DNA from: Sphingomonadales bacterium
GTDB lineage: Bacteria > Pseudomonadota > Alphaproteobacteria > Sphingomonadales > Sphingomonadaceae
DNA: 64,000 nt
Direction: 5' to 3'
NCBI GenBank assembly: GCA_027490095.1
Contig: JAIXYT010000003.1
Location: 1 to 64,000, forward strand
Under the pieces are notes generated by a model that made no database searches, was not told the DNA's origin, and worked only from the letters and a program-made list of their open reading frames with translations. Below are positions 17,535-27,150 of the stretch, in pieces. The position numbers and the translations under genes are program-made. Positions within the stretch are counted from its first letter, which is position 1. Every line of letters begins with the position of its first letter.

Positions 17535-19920
17535 TCGGCGAGGCGCCGGCCCCGCCCGTTGCGCCACCGCCCGATCCGCTTTCGACGAACTCGATCAGCG
17601 GGCGCGTGCGGTCGAGAAGCCGCCTGACGTCTTCTGCATCCATCGGGCGCCCGAAATACCAGCCCTGCATCTGGCCGCAGCCCAGGCGCCGCATGGCCTC
17701 GAACTCCGCGCGCGTTTCGGTACCCTCGGCCGTGGTGTCCATCCCCAGCCGTTCGGCGAGTGCAACGATCGCCTGAATGATCGCAGTCGATTCGCCGCCA
17801 TCGGCTGCACTGGCCTGCACGAAGCTCCGGTCGATCTTGATCCGCTGGAAGTGGATCTTCTGCAGATAACCGAGCGAGGAATAGCCGGTCCCGAAATCGT
17901 CGAGCGCGAAGCTCACGCCCAGGTCTTCCAGCTCGGCGAGCATCCGCGCTGTCTGGGGCCGCTCGTCCAGGAACAGGCTCTCCGTCAGCTCCAGCTCCAG
18001 CCGCTCGGGCGCCACATGCCAGCGGGACAACGCCTTGCGCACGGTTTCCACGAGCCCCGGATCATCGAACTGCAAGGGTGAGAGGTTCACCGCGATCTTC
18101 ACATGGCGCGGCCAGCCGGCCGCCACCCGGCAGGCCTCGTGGATCACCCATTCCCCGATGCGCCCGATCAGCCCGGATTCTTCCGCGATCGGGATGAACA
18201 ACCCCGGCGGGATGTCGCCCCGCATCGGGTGCCGCCAGCGCAGCAGCGCCTCGAATGCCACAACCCGCTCGTCCAGTGCATTCACCACGGGCTGGAAGAC
18301 GAGGCGCAGCTGATTCTGGTCGAGTGCAGACTTCAGGTCGAACTCCAGCGCGCGACGGTCCTCGACCTGGCGGTGCATGGCGCGGTCATAGTGGCGGACC
18401 CGGCCGCGCCCCTTGCCCTTGACGTCATAGAGCGCAAGATCGGCCGCGCGCATCAGGGCCTCGACCGTATCGCCGTCCGCGGGCCCGACCGCCATGCCGA
18501 CACTGGCGCCGATCGACGCGCTCTTGTCGCCGAGGACATAGGGGCGGGAGAGCCTGGAAATCAGCGCCTCGCCCACCCGGACCGCCTCGTCGGCGCCGGT
18601 GTCCCTGAGGACGACCGCGAACTCGTCCCCCCCCAGCCTGCCGGCAAGCGCACGGTGGCCGGCCGTTTCGACAACGACATCGCGCAGCCGCACCGCCACC
18701 TCCTTCAGCAGCCTGTCACCGGTGCCATGCCCGAGGGTGTCGTTGACGGCCTTGAACCGGTCGAGATCGACGAACAGCAGGGCAACCGTGCCGGCCTGCA
18801 GCCCGTCGGCCAGAGCCTGGTGGATGATCCGGCGATTCACCAACCCGGTCAGCGCGTCGAACGTGGCCAGTTCGGCAATCCGCTGGGTGGCCCGCTGCTG
18901 CTCCGTCACGTCGGAGCCGACGCCGCGATAGCCGAGCAGTTCGCCCGAACGGCCGTATTTCGGCGTTCCCGACAGCGACCACCAGCGCCGCTCGCCCCGC
19001 ACGTCGACCGCAAGCAGGAAATCCCGATAGGGCTGTCCGCGCGAAACAATGTCGGCGAGCGGCCGGGCAGCATCCGGATCGGTCAGGGCGTCCATCCACC
19101 GCCTGCCGATCACCTCCTCGATCGGCGTGCCTGTCACGTCGGAGAAGCGGGACGACATGAAGGTCACCCGCCCGTCCGCATCGAACTCGAACAGCCATTC
19201 CGAGCCGTTGGCGTCATATTCGTTGAGCAGCAGCCGCACGACCTCCTCCTGTTCGCGCAGCTGCCGATCCTTGCGAAGCCGGATCAGGAAGGAAAGCGCG
19301 CTCAGCAGATTGCCCCGCATCAGCAGCAGCACGAACCCGGTCAGCAGAAGCTCGGACATCCACTTCGTGCCGCCGTCCTTCACCACCAGCCCGACCAGCA
19401 GACCGACAACCACGGGGCCCACCATCGCCAGCGTGCCCAACGGGAAAACGGCTGTCGGGATCGCCATGGTGGCGATGGTCGCAAGCCCGAGCGCAAGCAC
19501 ATACCCCGCCTCCTCGGGCGTCGCGATCGGAAGCAGCACGGCGAAGACCAGCGCCCAGGCCATCCCGCCGATACCCTGTTCCAGCACCAGGCGGCGCATG
19601 AAGCGGGGGCAAGGCTCGGTCCTGACACCAAGCAGCCGCTCCACCGACTGGCGGCCGATCCAGAGCAGTGTCAGCCCGACCTGGGCTGCGAACCAGATCA
19701 GGAACACCAGGTCGGGAAGCCGGTTCGCAAAGGCGGTCACAACCATCGCGGTGTTCAGCGTCATGACCATCAGCAGAAGCGGCATGTACCGGACCATGAA
19801 CGACAGCTGGCGAACGCGAACCGTCCGCCAGAAGGGGTCATCGCGGGGGCCAAGCTTCAGCAGGTCGCGCCAGCCAAAGGCCCGATCGTTTCGCTCCGGG
19901 GGCTTGAACAGGAAGCTCAT
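17425..19920 (-). CDS. membrane-anchored PAS-GGDEF-EAL cyclic-di-GMP protein
   Basis: An 831-residue protein. Residues 30-220 form several membrane helices, residues about 235-355 a PAS domain (MSSRFSDVTGTPIEEVIGRR), then GGDEF (about 360-525, intact GRLGGDEFAVVL) and EAL (about 535-785, intact EALLRWRHP and DDFGTGYSSLGYL). Both catalytic motifs are canonical, so it may both make and degrade cyclic-di-GMP. The ATG at 19920 was chosen; an in-frame GTG at 19962 would add 14 residues, and neither has a clear ribosome site. A disordered Gly/Ser/Pro tail of about 60 residues overlaps nudC on the other strand. Confidence 0.92.
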   Translation of the reverse strand: MSFLFKPPERNDRAFGWRDLLKLGPRDDPFWRTVRVRQLSFMVRYMPLLLMVMTLNTAMVVTAFANRLPDLVFLIWFAAQVGLTLLWIGRQSVERLLGVRTEPCPRFMRRLVLEQGIGGMAWALVFAVLLPIATPEEAGYVLALGLATIATMAIPTAVFPLGTLAMVGPVVVGLLVGLVVKDGGTKWMSELLLTGFVLLLMRGNLLSALSFLIRLRKDRQLREQEEVVRLLLNEYDANGSEWLFEFDADGRVTFMSSRFSDVTGTPIEEVIGRRWMDALTDPDAARPLADIVSRGQPYRDFLLAVDVRGERRWWSLSGTPKYGRSGELLGYRGVGSDVTEQQRATQRIAELATFDALTGLVNRRIIHQALADGLQAGTVALLFVDLDRFKAVNDTLGHGTGDRLLKEVAVRLRDVVVETAGHRALAGRLGGDEFAVVLRDTGADEAVRVGEALISRLSRPYVLGDKSASIGASVGMAVGPADGDTVEALMRAADLALYDVKGKGRGRVRHYDRAMHRQVEDRRALEFDLKSALDQNQLRLVFQPVVNALDERVVAFEALLRWRHPMRGDIPPGLFIPIAEESGLIGRIGEWVIHEACRVAAGWPRHVKIAVNLSPLQFDDPGLVETVRKALSRWHVAPERLELELTESLFLDERPQTARMLAELEDLGVSFALDDFGTGYSSLGYLQKIHFQRIKIDRSFVQASAADGGESTAIIQAIVALAERLGMDTTAEGTETRAEFEAMRRLGCGQMQGWYFGRPMDAEDVRRLLDRTRPLIEFVESGSGGGATGGAGASPIRAGRPRSPAASAQLQGEGGPSSPPPRPARHAPLRG

Positions 19921-20031
19921 GTGCAGTTGCCCGATGTCGGCCGACCCCCTTCCGGTCGGCACGTTCGTGAAACCCTCGGCGACCAGCCCGCATGGGGCCG
20001 TGCAGGGCTTTACGACCGGACCGCAGCAGGC

Positions 20032-20940
20032 TTAAGGCGCGGCAATCTCGGGCGGCACCATCGGATAGCTGCCCAACAGCCGCACCCACTTGGAATGGAA
20101 CGCCAGCTCCTCGAGTGCGCGGGAAACGGCCGGATCGTCCGGCCGCCCCTCGATATCGATCAGGAACTCGGCCGCCACGAAGGCACCGCCCCTGAGGTGG
20201 CTTTCCAGCCGCGTGAGGTTGATCCCGTTGGTGGCAAATCCGCCGAGCGCCTTGAACAGGGCCGCCGGCGCATTCTTCACCTCGAACAGCAGCGTCGTCT
20301 TGAAGCGGCCGTCCATGCCCGAAACATCACGCGCCGTGCGCGACAGCAGCAGGAACCGGGTGCGGTTGTGGTCGGCATCCTGGAAGCCCTCGAACAGCAG
20401 CTCATTGCCATAGAGTTCGCCCGCGAGGCGGGACGCGATGGCCGCGACGCTCGGGTCGCCGTTGCTGGCGACAGCGGCCGCAGCCGATGCCGTGTCGGCA
20501 TAGCTGGTGGCAATCAGCCCCAGCTCCCGCGTGCGCCTGCGGCACTGGCCCAGCGCCTGCGGGTGGGAGATCACCTCCTTCACGTCCGCCAGGCGGGCGC
20601 CCGGCACGCCCAGCAGGCAATGCTCCACCTTCACATAATGCTCACCCACGACGGACAGGCCTGACTCGGGCAGCAGGAAATGCACGTCGGCAACCCGGCC
20701 GTGCAGGCTGTTCTCGACAGGGATGGCCGCCAGAGCCGCCCGCCCTTCGGACACGGCAACCAGCGCATCCTGAAAGCTGAAGCAAGGGAGCGGCAACCCG
20801 TCGGGCATCGTCTCGCGCACGGCCTGGTGCGAGAAGGCCCCCGGTGCCCCCTGGAAGGCGACCGCCCGATCCGGAGAAACGGATGCCAGCGACCACAGTT
20901 CGTCCACAAGGGCCTGCGCGTTGGGGGGATAGCTCTGCAT
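20032..20940 (-). CDS. pheA: prephenate dehydratase
   Basis: It converts prephenate to phenylpyruvate in phenylalanine synthesis. The 302-residue, monofunctional form has the dehydratase domain (about 24-205: VAFQGAPGAFSHQA, IPVENSLHGRV, HNRTRFLLLS with the catalytic TRF). An ACT regulatory domain follows (about 218-295: TLLFEVKNAPAALFKALGGF, then NLTRLESHLRGG). In the ACT domain the usual ESRP phenylalanine-binding motif reads ESHL, so feedback control may differ. The ATG at 20940 matches the family length. Confidence 0.95.
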   Translation of the reverse strand: MQSYPPNAQALVDELWSLASVSPDRAVAFQGAPGAFSHQAVRETMPDGLPLPCFSFQDALVAVSEGRAALAAIPVENSLHGRVADVHFLLPESGLSVVGEHYVKVEHCLLGVPGARLADVKEVISHPQALGQCRRRTRELGLIATSYADTASAAAAVASNGDPSVAAIASRLAGELYGNELLFEGFQDADHNRTRFLLLSRTARDVSGMDGRFKTTLLFEVKNAPAALFKALGGFATNGINLTRLESHLRGGAFVAAEFLIDIEGRPDDPAVSRALEELAFHSKWVRLLGSYPMVPPEIAAP

Positions 20941-20987
20941 GGGGGCATGCGCTTGCCGACCGGCAGCCCTGCCGTCAACATCCCCGC

Positions 20988-21017
20988 GGCAGCCATGTCT
21001 CTGGCTGCATGGCTGCC
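20988..21017. other. perfect 10-base stem-loop in the pheA/cytochrome c divergent region
   Basis: GGCAGCCATG (20988-20997) and CATGGCTGCC (21008-21017) form a perfect stem around a 10-base loop, 47 bases before the pheA start. It could be an operator or a leader structure. Nothing else was recognised in the 246 bases between the two divergent genes. Confidence 0.45.
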
Positions 21018-21186
21018 ACACTGCGGCAACTGCGCGGGCGTCCGGGCCCCGTGCGGCATTGCCAAGCCCGGCCGCCCTTTCTATGACGCGCCGCAAAGCG
21101 GTGTCGCCCGGGTGGGCTGCACCCGTGTCTGCGCGCACCCTGTCGCCCGCGGCACATCAGGCAACGCAGTTCGGAGATCAGGTCAG

Positions 21187-21813
21187 GTGGACAGCTACGA
21201 GTGGAACAAGATTGCCGGCTGGGTTCTGGCGGCAGCCATTTCGGTCCTCGGCCTGTCGATCCTGACCGGCTACATGTTCCCGGTCCACTACCCGGAGAAG
21301 CCCGCCTATGTCGTGCAGGGCGTGGAGGTCGAGGCCTCGGCCGGCGGAGCAGCGGCCGAAGCCGAGAAGCCGATCGAATTCTACCTCGCCTCGGCCGATC
21401 CGGCCAAGGGTGAAGCCCAGTTCAAGAAGTGCGCCTCGTGCCACTCGATCGACAAGGGCGGCGCAGCCGGCATCGGCCCCAACCTCTACGGCATCGTCGG
21501 CAAGAAGCACGGCGCGGCCCCTGGCTTCGGCTATTCCGACGCGATGAAGGCGACCGGCGACAAGGTGTGGGACTGGCAGGCTCTGGCTGCCTGGCTCTCC
21601 AACCCGAAGCAGTATATTCCCGGCAACAAGATGAGCTTTGCCGGCATCGGCAAGCCTGAAGACCGCGCCAACCTGATCGCCTATCTCAACACCAAGAGCG
21701 ACAGCCCGCAGCCGGTTCCGGCGGCGCCGGCCGAAGCTGCCGCCCCAGCCGCTGACGCAGCAGCCGCGCCCGCGGCGGACGCGGCAGCGCCTGCCGCCAC
21801 GCCTGCCGCCTGA
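21187..21813 (+). CDS. membrane-anchored class I cytochrome c
   Basis: A 208-residue protein. An N-terminal uncleaved anchor (AGWVLAAAISVLGLSILTGYMF, about residues 9-30) is followed by a short linker and a cytochrome c domain (about 70-175). The haem motif is CASCH, and the methionine ligand is probably in GNKMSFAG. The last 35 residues are an Ala/Pro-rich tail. It resembles the CycM-type cytochromes that pass electrons from bc1 complex to oxidase. The start is GTG at 21187, with GGAG about 11 bases upstream. Confidence 0.92.
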   Translation: MDSYEWNKIAGWVLAAAISVLGLSILTGYMFPVHYPEKPAYVVQGVEVEASAGGAAAEAEKPIEFYLASADPAKGEAQFKKCASCHSIDKGGAAGIGPNLYGIVGKKHGAAPGFGYSDAMKATGDKVWDWQALAAWLSNPKQYIPGNKMSFAGIGKPEDRANLIAYLNTKSDSPQPVPAAPAEAAAPAADAAAAPAADAAAPAATPAA

Positions 21814-21831
21814 CATCCAAGCGACCAAGCT

Positions 21832-21857
21832 GCGAACGGGGCCAGGGCTCCGTTCGC
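21832..21857 (+). terminator. possible terminator after the cytochrome c gene
   Basis: GCGAACGG (21832-21839) and CCGTTCGC (21850-21857) form a perfect 8-base stem 18 bases after the stop codon, with a 10-base loop. No T run follows, so it may be a weak or factor-assisted terminator or a 3'-end stabiliser. Confidence 0.4.
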
Positions 21858-21955
21858 ACGCCATGCAATCAACTCGCCGCAAAGTCAGGGGATCGGCAAG
21901 GATTTTGCCCGGCTTCACCCTTCCCGACCCCAGGTCGTTCCGTTAGGCTGCTGCC

Positions 21956-23401
21956 ATGGTGGTTTTGCGCAGCGTTACAGCCCTTCTGGTCTCCGTCGCA
22001 CTTGTCGGCTGTTCGGGCGGCGGCGGAGGGGCGCCGACCACCGGCGGCACCGGGTCGTCCGGCGCAGGCAGCGGGACGGGCGTCACGCCCACGCCGCCTG
22101 CCACTACCGACTGTTCGCTCCGTGCCCGCCAGACCTGGGCGGCCCAGCAGCTGAACGAATGGTATCTGTTCCCCGAGACGCTGCCGTCCAACCTCGATCC
22201 GTCCGCCTACAACAGCGTTCAGGCGTACCTCGACGCGCTGACGGCAACCGCGCGGGCCCAGAGCAGGGACCGCTTCTTCACCTTCATCACCTCGATCGCC
22301 GAGGAAGACGCCTTCAACCGTTCCGGCGAGACCGCTGCCTTCGGCATCCGCATCCAGACGGACACGGCAAACCGCCGCGTGCTGGTTGTCGATGCCTATG
22401 AGGGCGCCCCGGCGCTTGCTGCCGGCATCGACCGCGGCGCGGAAATCGTCGGGATCGGCAACACGGCCGCCACCGTCCGGCCAGTTTCCGCCATCCTCGA
22501 CGCCGAAGGCGCAGCAGGCGTTTCGAATGCCTTCGGCCCCTCGACAGCCGGCACCTCGCGCGCGCTCGAGATAGAGGATGGCAACGGCCGCCGCACGGTC
22601 ACCATCGTCAAGGCGAATTTCAACATCCGCCCCGTTTCGTCACGCTTCGGTGCCCGGGTGCTGAACGATGGCGGCAGGCGCGTCGGCTATCTCAACCTGC
22701 GCACCTTCATCGACACGGCAGACCCGCAGCTGCGCGAGGCCTTCGCCACCTTCCGGGCCCAGGGGCTGACCGAGTTCATCATCGACTTCCGCTACAACGG
22801 CGGCGGCCTCGTCGACATCGCCGACCTGATGGGCGACCTGCTGGGGGACAATCGGGCCGCAGGCGACGTGTTCGAGACGACCGAATATCGGCCCTCCAAG
22901 GCCCAGTTCAACGAAACGCGCCGCTTCCGGCGCCAGCCGCAATCGGTGTCACCTGTCCGCATCGCCTTCATCACCACCTCGGCCAGCGCGTCGGCCAGCG
23001 AACTGGTGATCAACGGCATGCAGCCCTGGCTGCGCGACCAGCTGATCCTTGTGGGCAGCAACACGTTCGGGAAGCCCGTGGGCCAGATCGCGCGCGATCG
23101 CTCCGCCTGCGACGACAGGCTGCGGGTGGTCGCATTCGAAACGAAGAATGCGGACCGGCAGGGCGGCTATTACACCGGGCTCGCCTCGACGGTGCAGCGC
23201 AGCTGCGCCGCGCAGGACCAGATCACCCGCCCGATGGGCGACCCGCAGGAAGCCTCGACAAGGGCTGCGCTGGACGCGCTTGCCGGTGCCAGCTGCCCGG
23301 CCATCGGAACGCTGTCGACGCCGCAGTCCGCCGGTCGGCGGGAGCTGCTGCTGCCCGGGCGCCTGTCGGTCGTCGACCGCGAGGTTCCCGGCACCTTCTG
23401 A
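21956..23401 (+). CDS. S41-family C-terminal processing peptidase, lipoprotein
   Basis: A 481-residue lipoprotein: the signal peptide ends at the lipobox LVGCSGGGGG (Cys about residue 20), followed by a Gly/Ser/Thr linker. A PDZ-like region (AFGIRIQTDTANRRVLVVDA) and the S41 catalytic core follow. YLNLRTFIDTA and DFRYNGGGLVDIADLMGDLL are present, and the nucleophile region is ITTSASASASELVINGM with the expected Ser. The catalytic Lys is less certain. It acts in the periplasm or at the outer membrane; the substrate is unknown. It converges on the LOG gene with three bases between stops. Confidence 0.9.
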   Translation: MVVLRSVTALLVSVALVGCSGGGGGAPTTGGTGSSGAGSGTGVTPTPPATTDCSLRARQTWAAQQLNEWYLFPETLPSNLDPSAYNSVQAYLDALTATARAQSRDRFFTFITSIAEEDAFNRSGETAAFGIRIQTDTANRRVLVVDAYEGAPALAAGIDRGAEIVGIGNTAATVRPVSAILDAEGAAGVSNAFGPSTAGTSRALEIEDGNGRRTVTIVKANFNIRPVSSRFGARVLNDGGRRVGYLNLRTFIDTADPQLREAFATFRAQGLTEFIIDFRYNGGGLVDIADLMGDLLGDNRAAGDVFETTEYRPSKAQFNETRRFRRQPQSVSPVRIAFITTSASASASELVINGMQPWLRDQLILVGSNTFGKPVGQIARDRSACDDRLRVVAFETKNADRQGGYYTGLASTVQRSCAAQDQITRPMGDPQEASTRAALDALAGASCPAIGTLSTPQSAGRRELLLPGRLSVVDREVPGTF

Positions 23402-23404
23402 GGC

Positions 23405-24280
23405 CTATTTGGCCATCAGCACTTCGGCCGGCGCCCCATGCTCGCACACATGGGCCCAGGCCTCCTCGGCCGTCTCGACGAAATGGAACAGCTTCAGGTC
23501 GGCGTGCGCGATCACCCCCTCTTCTGCCAGCGCCTCGAAGTTCACCACCCGCTCCCAGAATTCGCGGCCGAACAGCAGGATGGGGATTGCCGCCATCTTG
23601 CCGGTCTGCACCAGGGTCAGCAGTTCGAACAACTCGTCGAAGGTGCCGAACCCGCCGGGGAACACGGCAACCGCCCGCGCCCGCATCAGGAAATGCATCT
23701 TCCGAAGCGCGAAATAGTGGAACTGGAAGCTCAGCCCCGGGGTCACGAAGGCGTTGGGGAGCTGTTCGTGCGGCAGCACGACGTTGAGCCCGACCGAAAT
23801 CCCCCCGGCCTCGTGCGCGCCGCGATTGGCGGCCTCCATGATCGAGGGCCCCCCTCCCGAACACACGACATAGTGCCGATCCTGCCCATCGGCGCAGGGC
23901 TCGCACGAGGCCAGGTGGGCGAGCCTGCGCGCTTCCTCGTAATAGCGGGCCTTGGCGGCAAGCCGTGCGACGACAGCCTTGCGCTCAGGTGTGTCGGCGG
24001 CCGCTTCAAGGGCGGCGACCTCTTCCGGGGCCGGAATCCTGGCCGAACCATAGAAGACGAAGGTAGAGGCGATTCCGGCTTCCGTCAGCAGCAGCTCGGG
24101 CTTCAGCAGCTCCAGCTGGAAGCGCACGGGCCGAAGCTCCTCGCGCAGCAGGAAATCATGGTCCTGGAAGGCGAGCCTGTAGGCCGGATGCTCGGTCTGG
24201 GCGGTCGGGGTGGGGTGGGCCGCGAAGTCCGCTTCGCGGGCGGCCGGCTTGAACGGCCGATGCGTCTGTCCATCACTCAT
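23405..24280 (-). CDS. LOG-family (TIGR00730-type) Rossmann-fold protein
   Basis: A 291-residue protein with VVCSGGGPSIMEAANRGAHE and the family signature PGGFGTFDELFELLTLVQ. Family members studied are cytokinin riboside phosphoribohydrolases or nucleotide nucleosidases. This is a long form with about 90 residues before the core strand (IASTFVFYGSARIPAPEEV). The ATG at 24280 gives MSDGQTHRPF; the upstream region of the same frame is the promoter region of serC and is unlikely to be coding. Confidence 0.85.
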   Translation of the reverse strand: MSDGQTHRPFKPAAREADFAAHPTPTAQTEHPAYRLAFQDHDFLLREELRPVRFQLELLKPELLLTEAGIASTFVFYGSARIPAPEEVAALEAAADTPERKAVVARLAAKARYYEEARRLAHLASCEPCADGQDRHYVVCSGGGPSIMEAANRGAHEAGGISVGLNVVLPHEQLPNAFVTPGLSFQFHYFALRKMHFLMRARAVAVFPGGFGTFDELFELLTLVQTGKMAAIPILLFGREFWERVVNFEALAEEGVIAHADLKLFHFVETAEEAWAHVCEHGAPAEVLMAK

Positions 24281-24362
24281 TGCATTGGGCCTAGCCGCAT
24301 TTTCGTGGCGATTCCACCGCAGGAGCCATGAAATCCTGCGCCGGAATGTCGCCCGATTGTCC

Positions 24363-24390
24363 TTGACCCGCCACATTTCGCCACTAAAGC
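24363..24390 (+). promoter_or_regulatory. possible sigma-70 promoter of the serC operon
   Basis: TTGACC (24363-24368) is followed after 16 bases by TAAAGC (24385-24390). A start about seven bases later would begin the transcript just before the candidate leader RNA. The -10 match is weak. Confidence 0.35.
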
Positions 24391-24444
24391 CGGCTGCGGG
24401 CCACGCCGTCCCAACGCGGCGCGCGCTCTCTGAGAGGAGAGAAT
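24391..24444 (+). ncRNA. candidate serC leader RNA motif (5' UTR)
   Basis: The 54 bases before serC contain two small hairpins: GCCGT/GCGGC around a CCCAAC loop (24405-24420) and CTCT/AGAG (24425-24436). The second partly covers the GAGAGGAGAG ribosome site. This layout is that of the serC motif reported upstream of serC in Alphaproteobacteria, which is thought to control translation. The match is from memory of the motif and was not scored with a covariance model. Confidence 0.5.
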
Positions 24445-25566
<1,122 letters not shown>

Positions 25567-25569
25567 AGC

Positions 25570-27150
25570 ATGCCCAAGGTATTGATTTCCGACAAGATGT
25601 CCCCCAAGGCTGCCGAGATCTTCCGCGCCCGCGGGATCGAGGTGGATGAAAAGCCCGGCCTGACCAAGGACGAGCTGATCGCCATCATCGGCAACTATGA
25701 CGGCCTCGCCATCCGCTCGGCCACCAAGGCGACGGCGCCCGTCCTCGACGCAGCGAAGAACCTGAAGGTGATCGGCCGGGCCGGCATCGGCGTCGACAAT
25801 GTCGATGTGCCTGCCGCCACCGCGCGCGGCATCGTGGTGATGAACACGCCCTTCGGCAACAGCATCACGACCGCCGAACATGCGATCGCCATGATGTTTG
25901 CGCTGGCCCGCCAGCTGCCCGAGGCCGACGCCTCGACGCAGGCCGGCAAATGGGAAAAGAACCGCTTCATGGGCGTCGAGGTCACCTCCAAGGTGCTCGG
26001 CCTGATCGGCTGCGGGAACATCGGAAGCATCGTCGCCGACCGGGCGCTGGGGCTGAAGATGAAGGTGATCGCCTTCGATCCCTTCCTGACGCCCGAGCGC
26101 GCCAAGGACCTGGGTGTGGAGAAGGTGACCATCGACGAACTGCTCGCCAAGGCCGACTTCATCACCCTGCACACCCCGCTGACGGACAGCACCCGCAACA
26201 TCCTGTCGGCCGAAAATCTGGCCAAGACGAAGAAGGGCGTGCGCATCATCAACTGCGCACGTGGCGGCCTGATCGACGAGGCGGCGCTGAAGGCGGGTCT
26301 CGATTCGGGCCACATCGGCGGCGCGGCGCTGGACGTTTTCGTCGAGGAACCGGCGCACGAACATCCGCTGTTCGGCACGCCCAACTTCATCGCCACCCCG
26401 CACCTGGGCGCGTCGACCGACGAAGCGCAGGTGAATGTCGCGATCCAGGTGGCAGAGCAGATGGCGGACTTCCTGCTGACCGGCGGGGTGACCAACGCGC
26501 TCAACATGCCGAGCCTCTCGGCCGAGGATGCCCCCAAGCTGAAGCCCTACATGGCGCTCGCCGAGCATCTGGGCCAGCTGGTCGGGCAGCTGGAGTCGGA
26601 TGAACTGCGCAGCGTGACGGTCGAGGTGGAAGGCGCTGCCGCCCAGCTCAACATCAAGCCGATCACCGGCGCGGTGCTGGCCGGCCTGATGCGCACCTTC
26701 TCCGACACGGTGAACATGGTGAACGCGCCGACCATGGCGCGCGACCGCAACATCGAGGTCGCCGAAGTCCGCCACGAGCGCGACACCGACTACCAGACTC
26801 TGGTCCGGGTGCGCGTGAAGACAGTGAACGGCGAGCGTTCGGTCGCTGGCACGCTGTTCGGCGCCGCCCAGCCGCGCCTCGTCGAGATCTTCGGCATCAA
26901 GGTGGAGGCCGATTTCGCGCCGCGGATGCTGTTCATCATCAACGAGGACAAGCCAGGCTTCATCGGCCGGCTCGGAACGCGGCTCGGTGAGGCGGGCGTC
27001 AACATCGGCACCTTCCACCTGGGCCGCCGCGATGCCGGCGCGGAAGCCATCCTGCTGCTGTCCGTCGACGAGGCCGTGGACGAGCCCACCCTATGGGACA
27101 TCTGCCGCCTGCCCGGCGTGAAGACGGTGAAGGCGCTGAAGTTCGGGTGA
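25570..27150 (+). CDS. serA: D-3-phosphoglycerate dehydrogenase
   Basis: It oxidises 3-phosphoglycerate, the first step of serine synthesis. The 526-residue long form contains the substrate- and NAD-binding domains (KVIGRAGIGVDNVDVPAATA, LGLIGCGNIGSIVADRALGL, INCARGGLIDEAAL, catalytic His in TPHLGASTDEA). After residue 320 come the intervening ASB domain and a C-terminal ACT domain (MLFIINEDKPGFIGRLGTRL). The ACT domain suggests serine feedback control. GGAGG precedes the ATG inside the serC end. Confidence 0.97.
   Translation: MPKVLISDKMSPKAAEIFRARGIEVDEKPGLTKDELIAIIGNYDGLAIRSATKATAPVLDAAKNLKVIGRAGIGVDNVDVPAATARGIVVMNTPFGNSITTAEHAIAMMFALARQLPEADASTQAGKWEKNRFMGVEVTSKVLGLIGCGNIGSIVADRALGLKMKVIAFDPFLTPERAKDLGVEKVTIDELLAKADFITLHTPLTDSTRNILSAENLAKTKKGVRIINCARGGLIDEAALKAGLDSGHIGGAALDVFVEEPAHEHPLFGTPNFIATPHLGASTDEAQVNVAIQVAEQMADFLLTGGVTNALNMPSLSAEDAPKLKPYMALAEHLGQLVGQLESDELRSVTVEVEGAAAQLNIKPITGAVLAGLMRTFSDTVNMVNAPTMARDRNIEVAEVRHERDTDYQTLVRVRVKTVNGERSVAGTLFGAAQPRLVEIFGIKVEADFAPRMLFIINEDKPGFIGRLGTRLGEAGVNIGTFHLGRRDAGAEAILLLSVDEAVDEPTLWDICRLPGVKTVKALKFG

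Noticed and set aside
18103-20664. Open frame of about 850 codons opposite the GGDEF/EAL and pheA genes
   Set aside because: It spans two well-supported genes on the other strand and has a composition typical of antisense frames.
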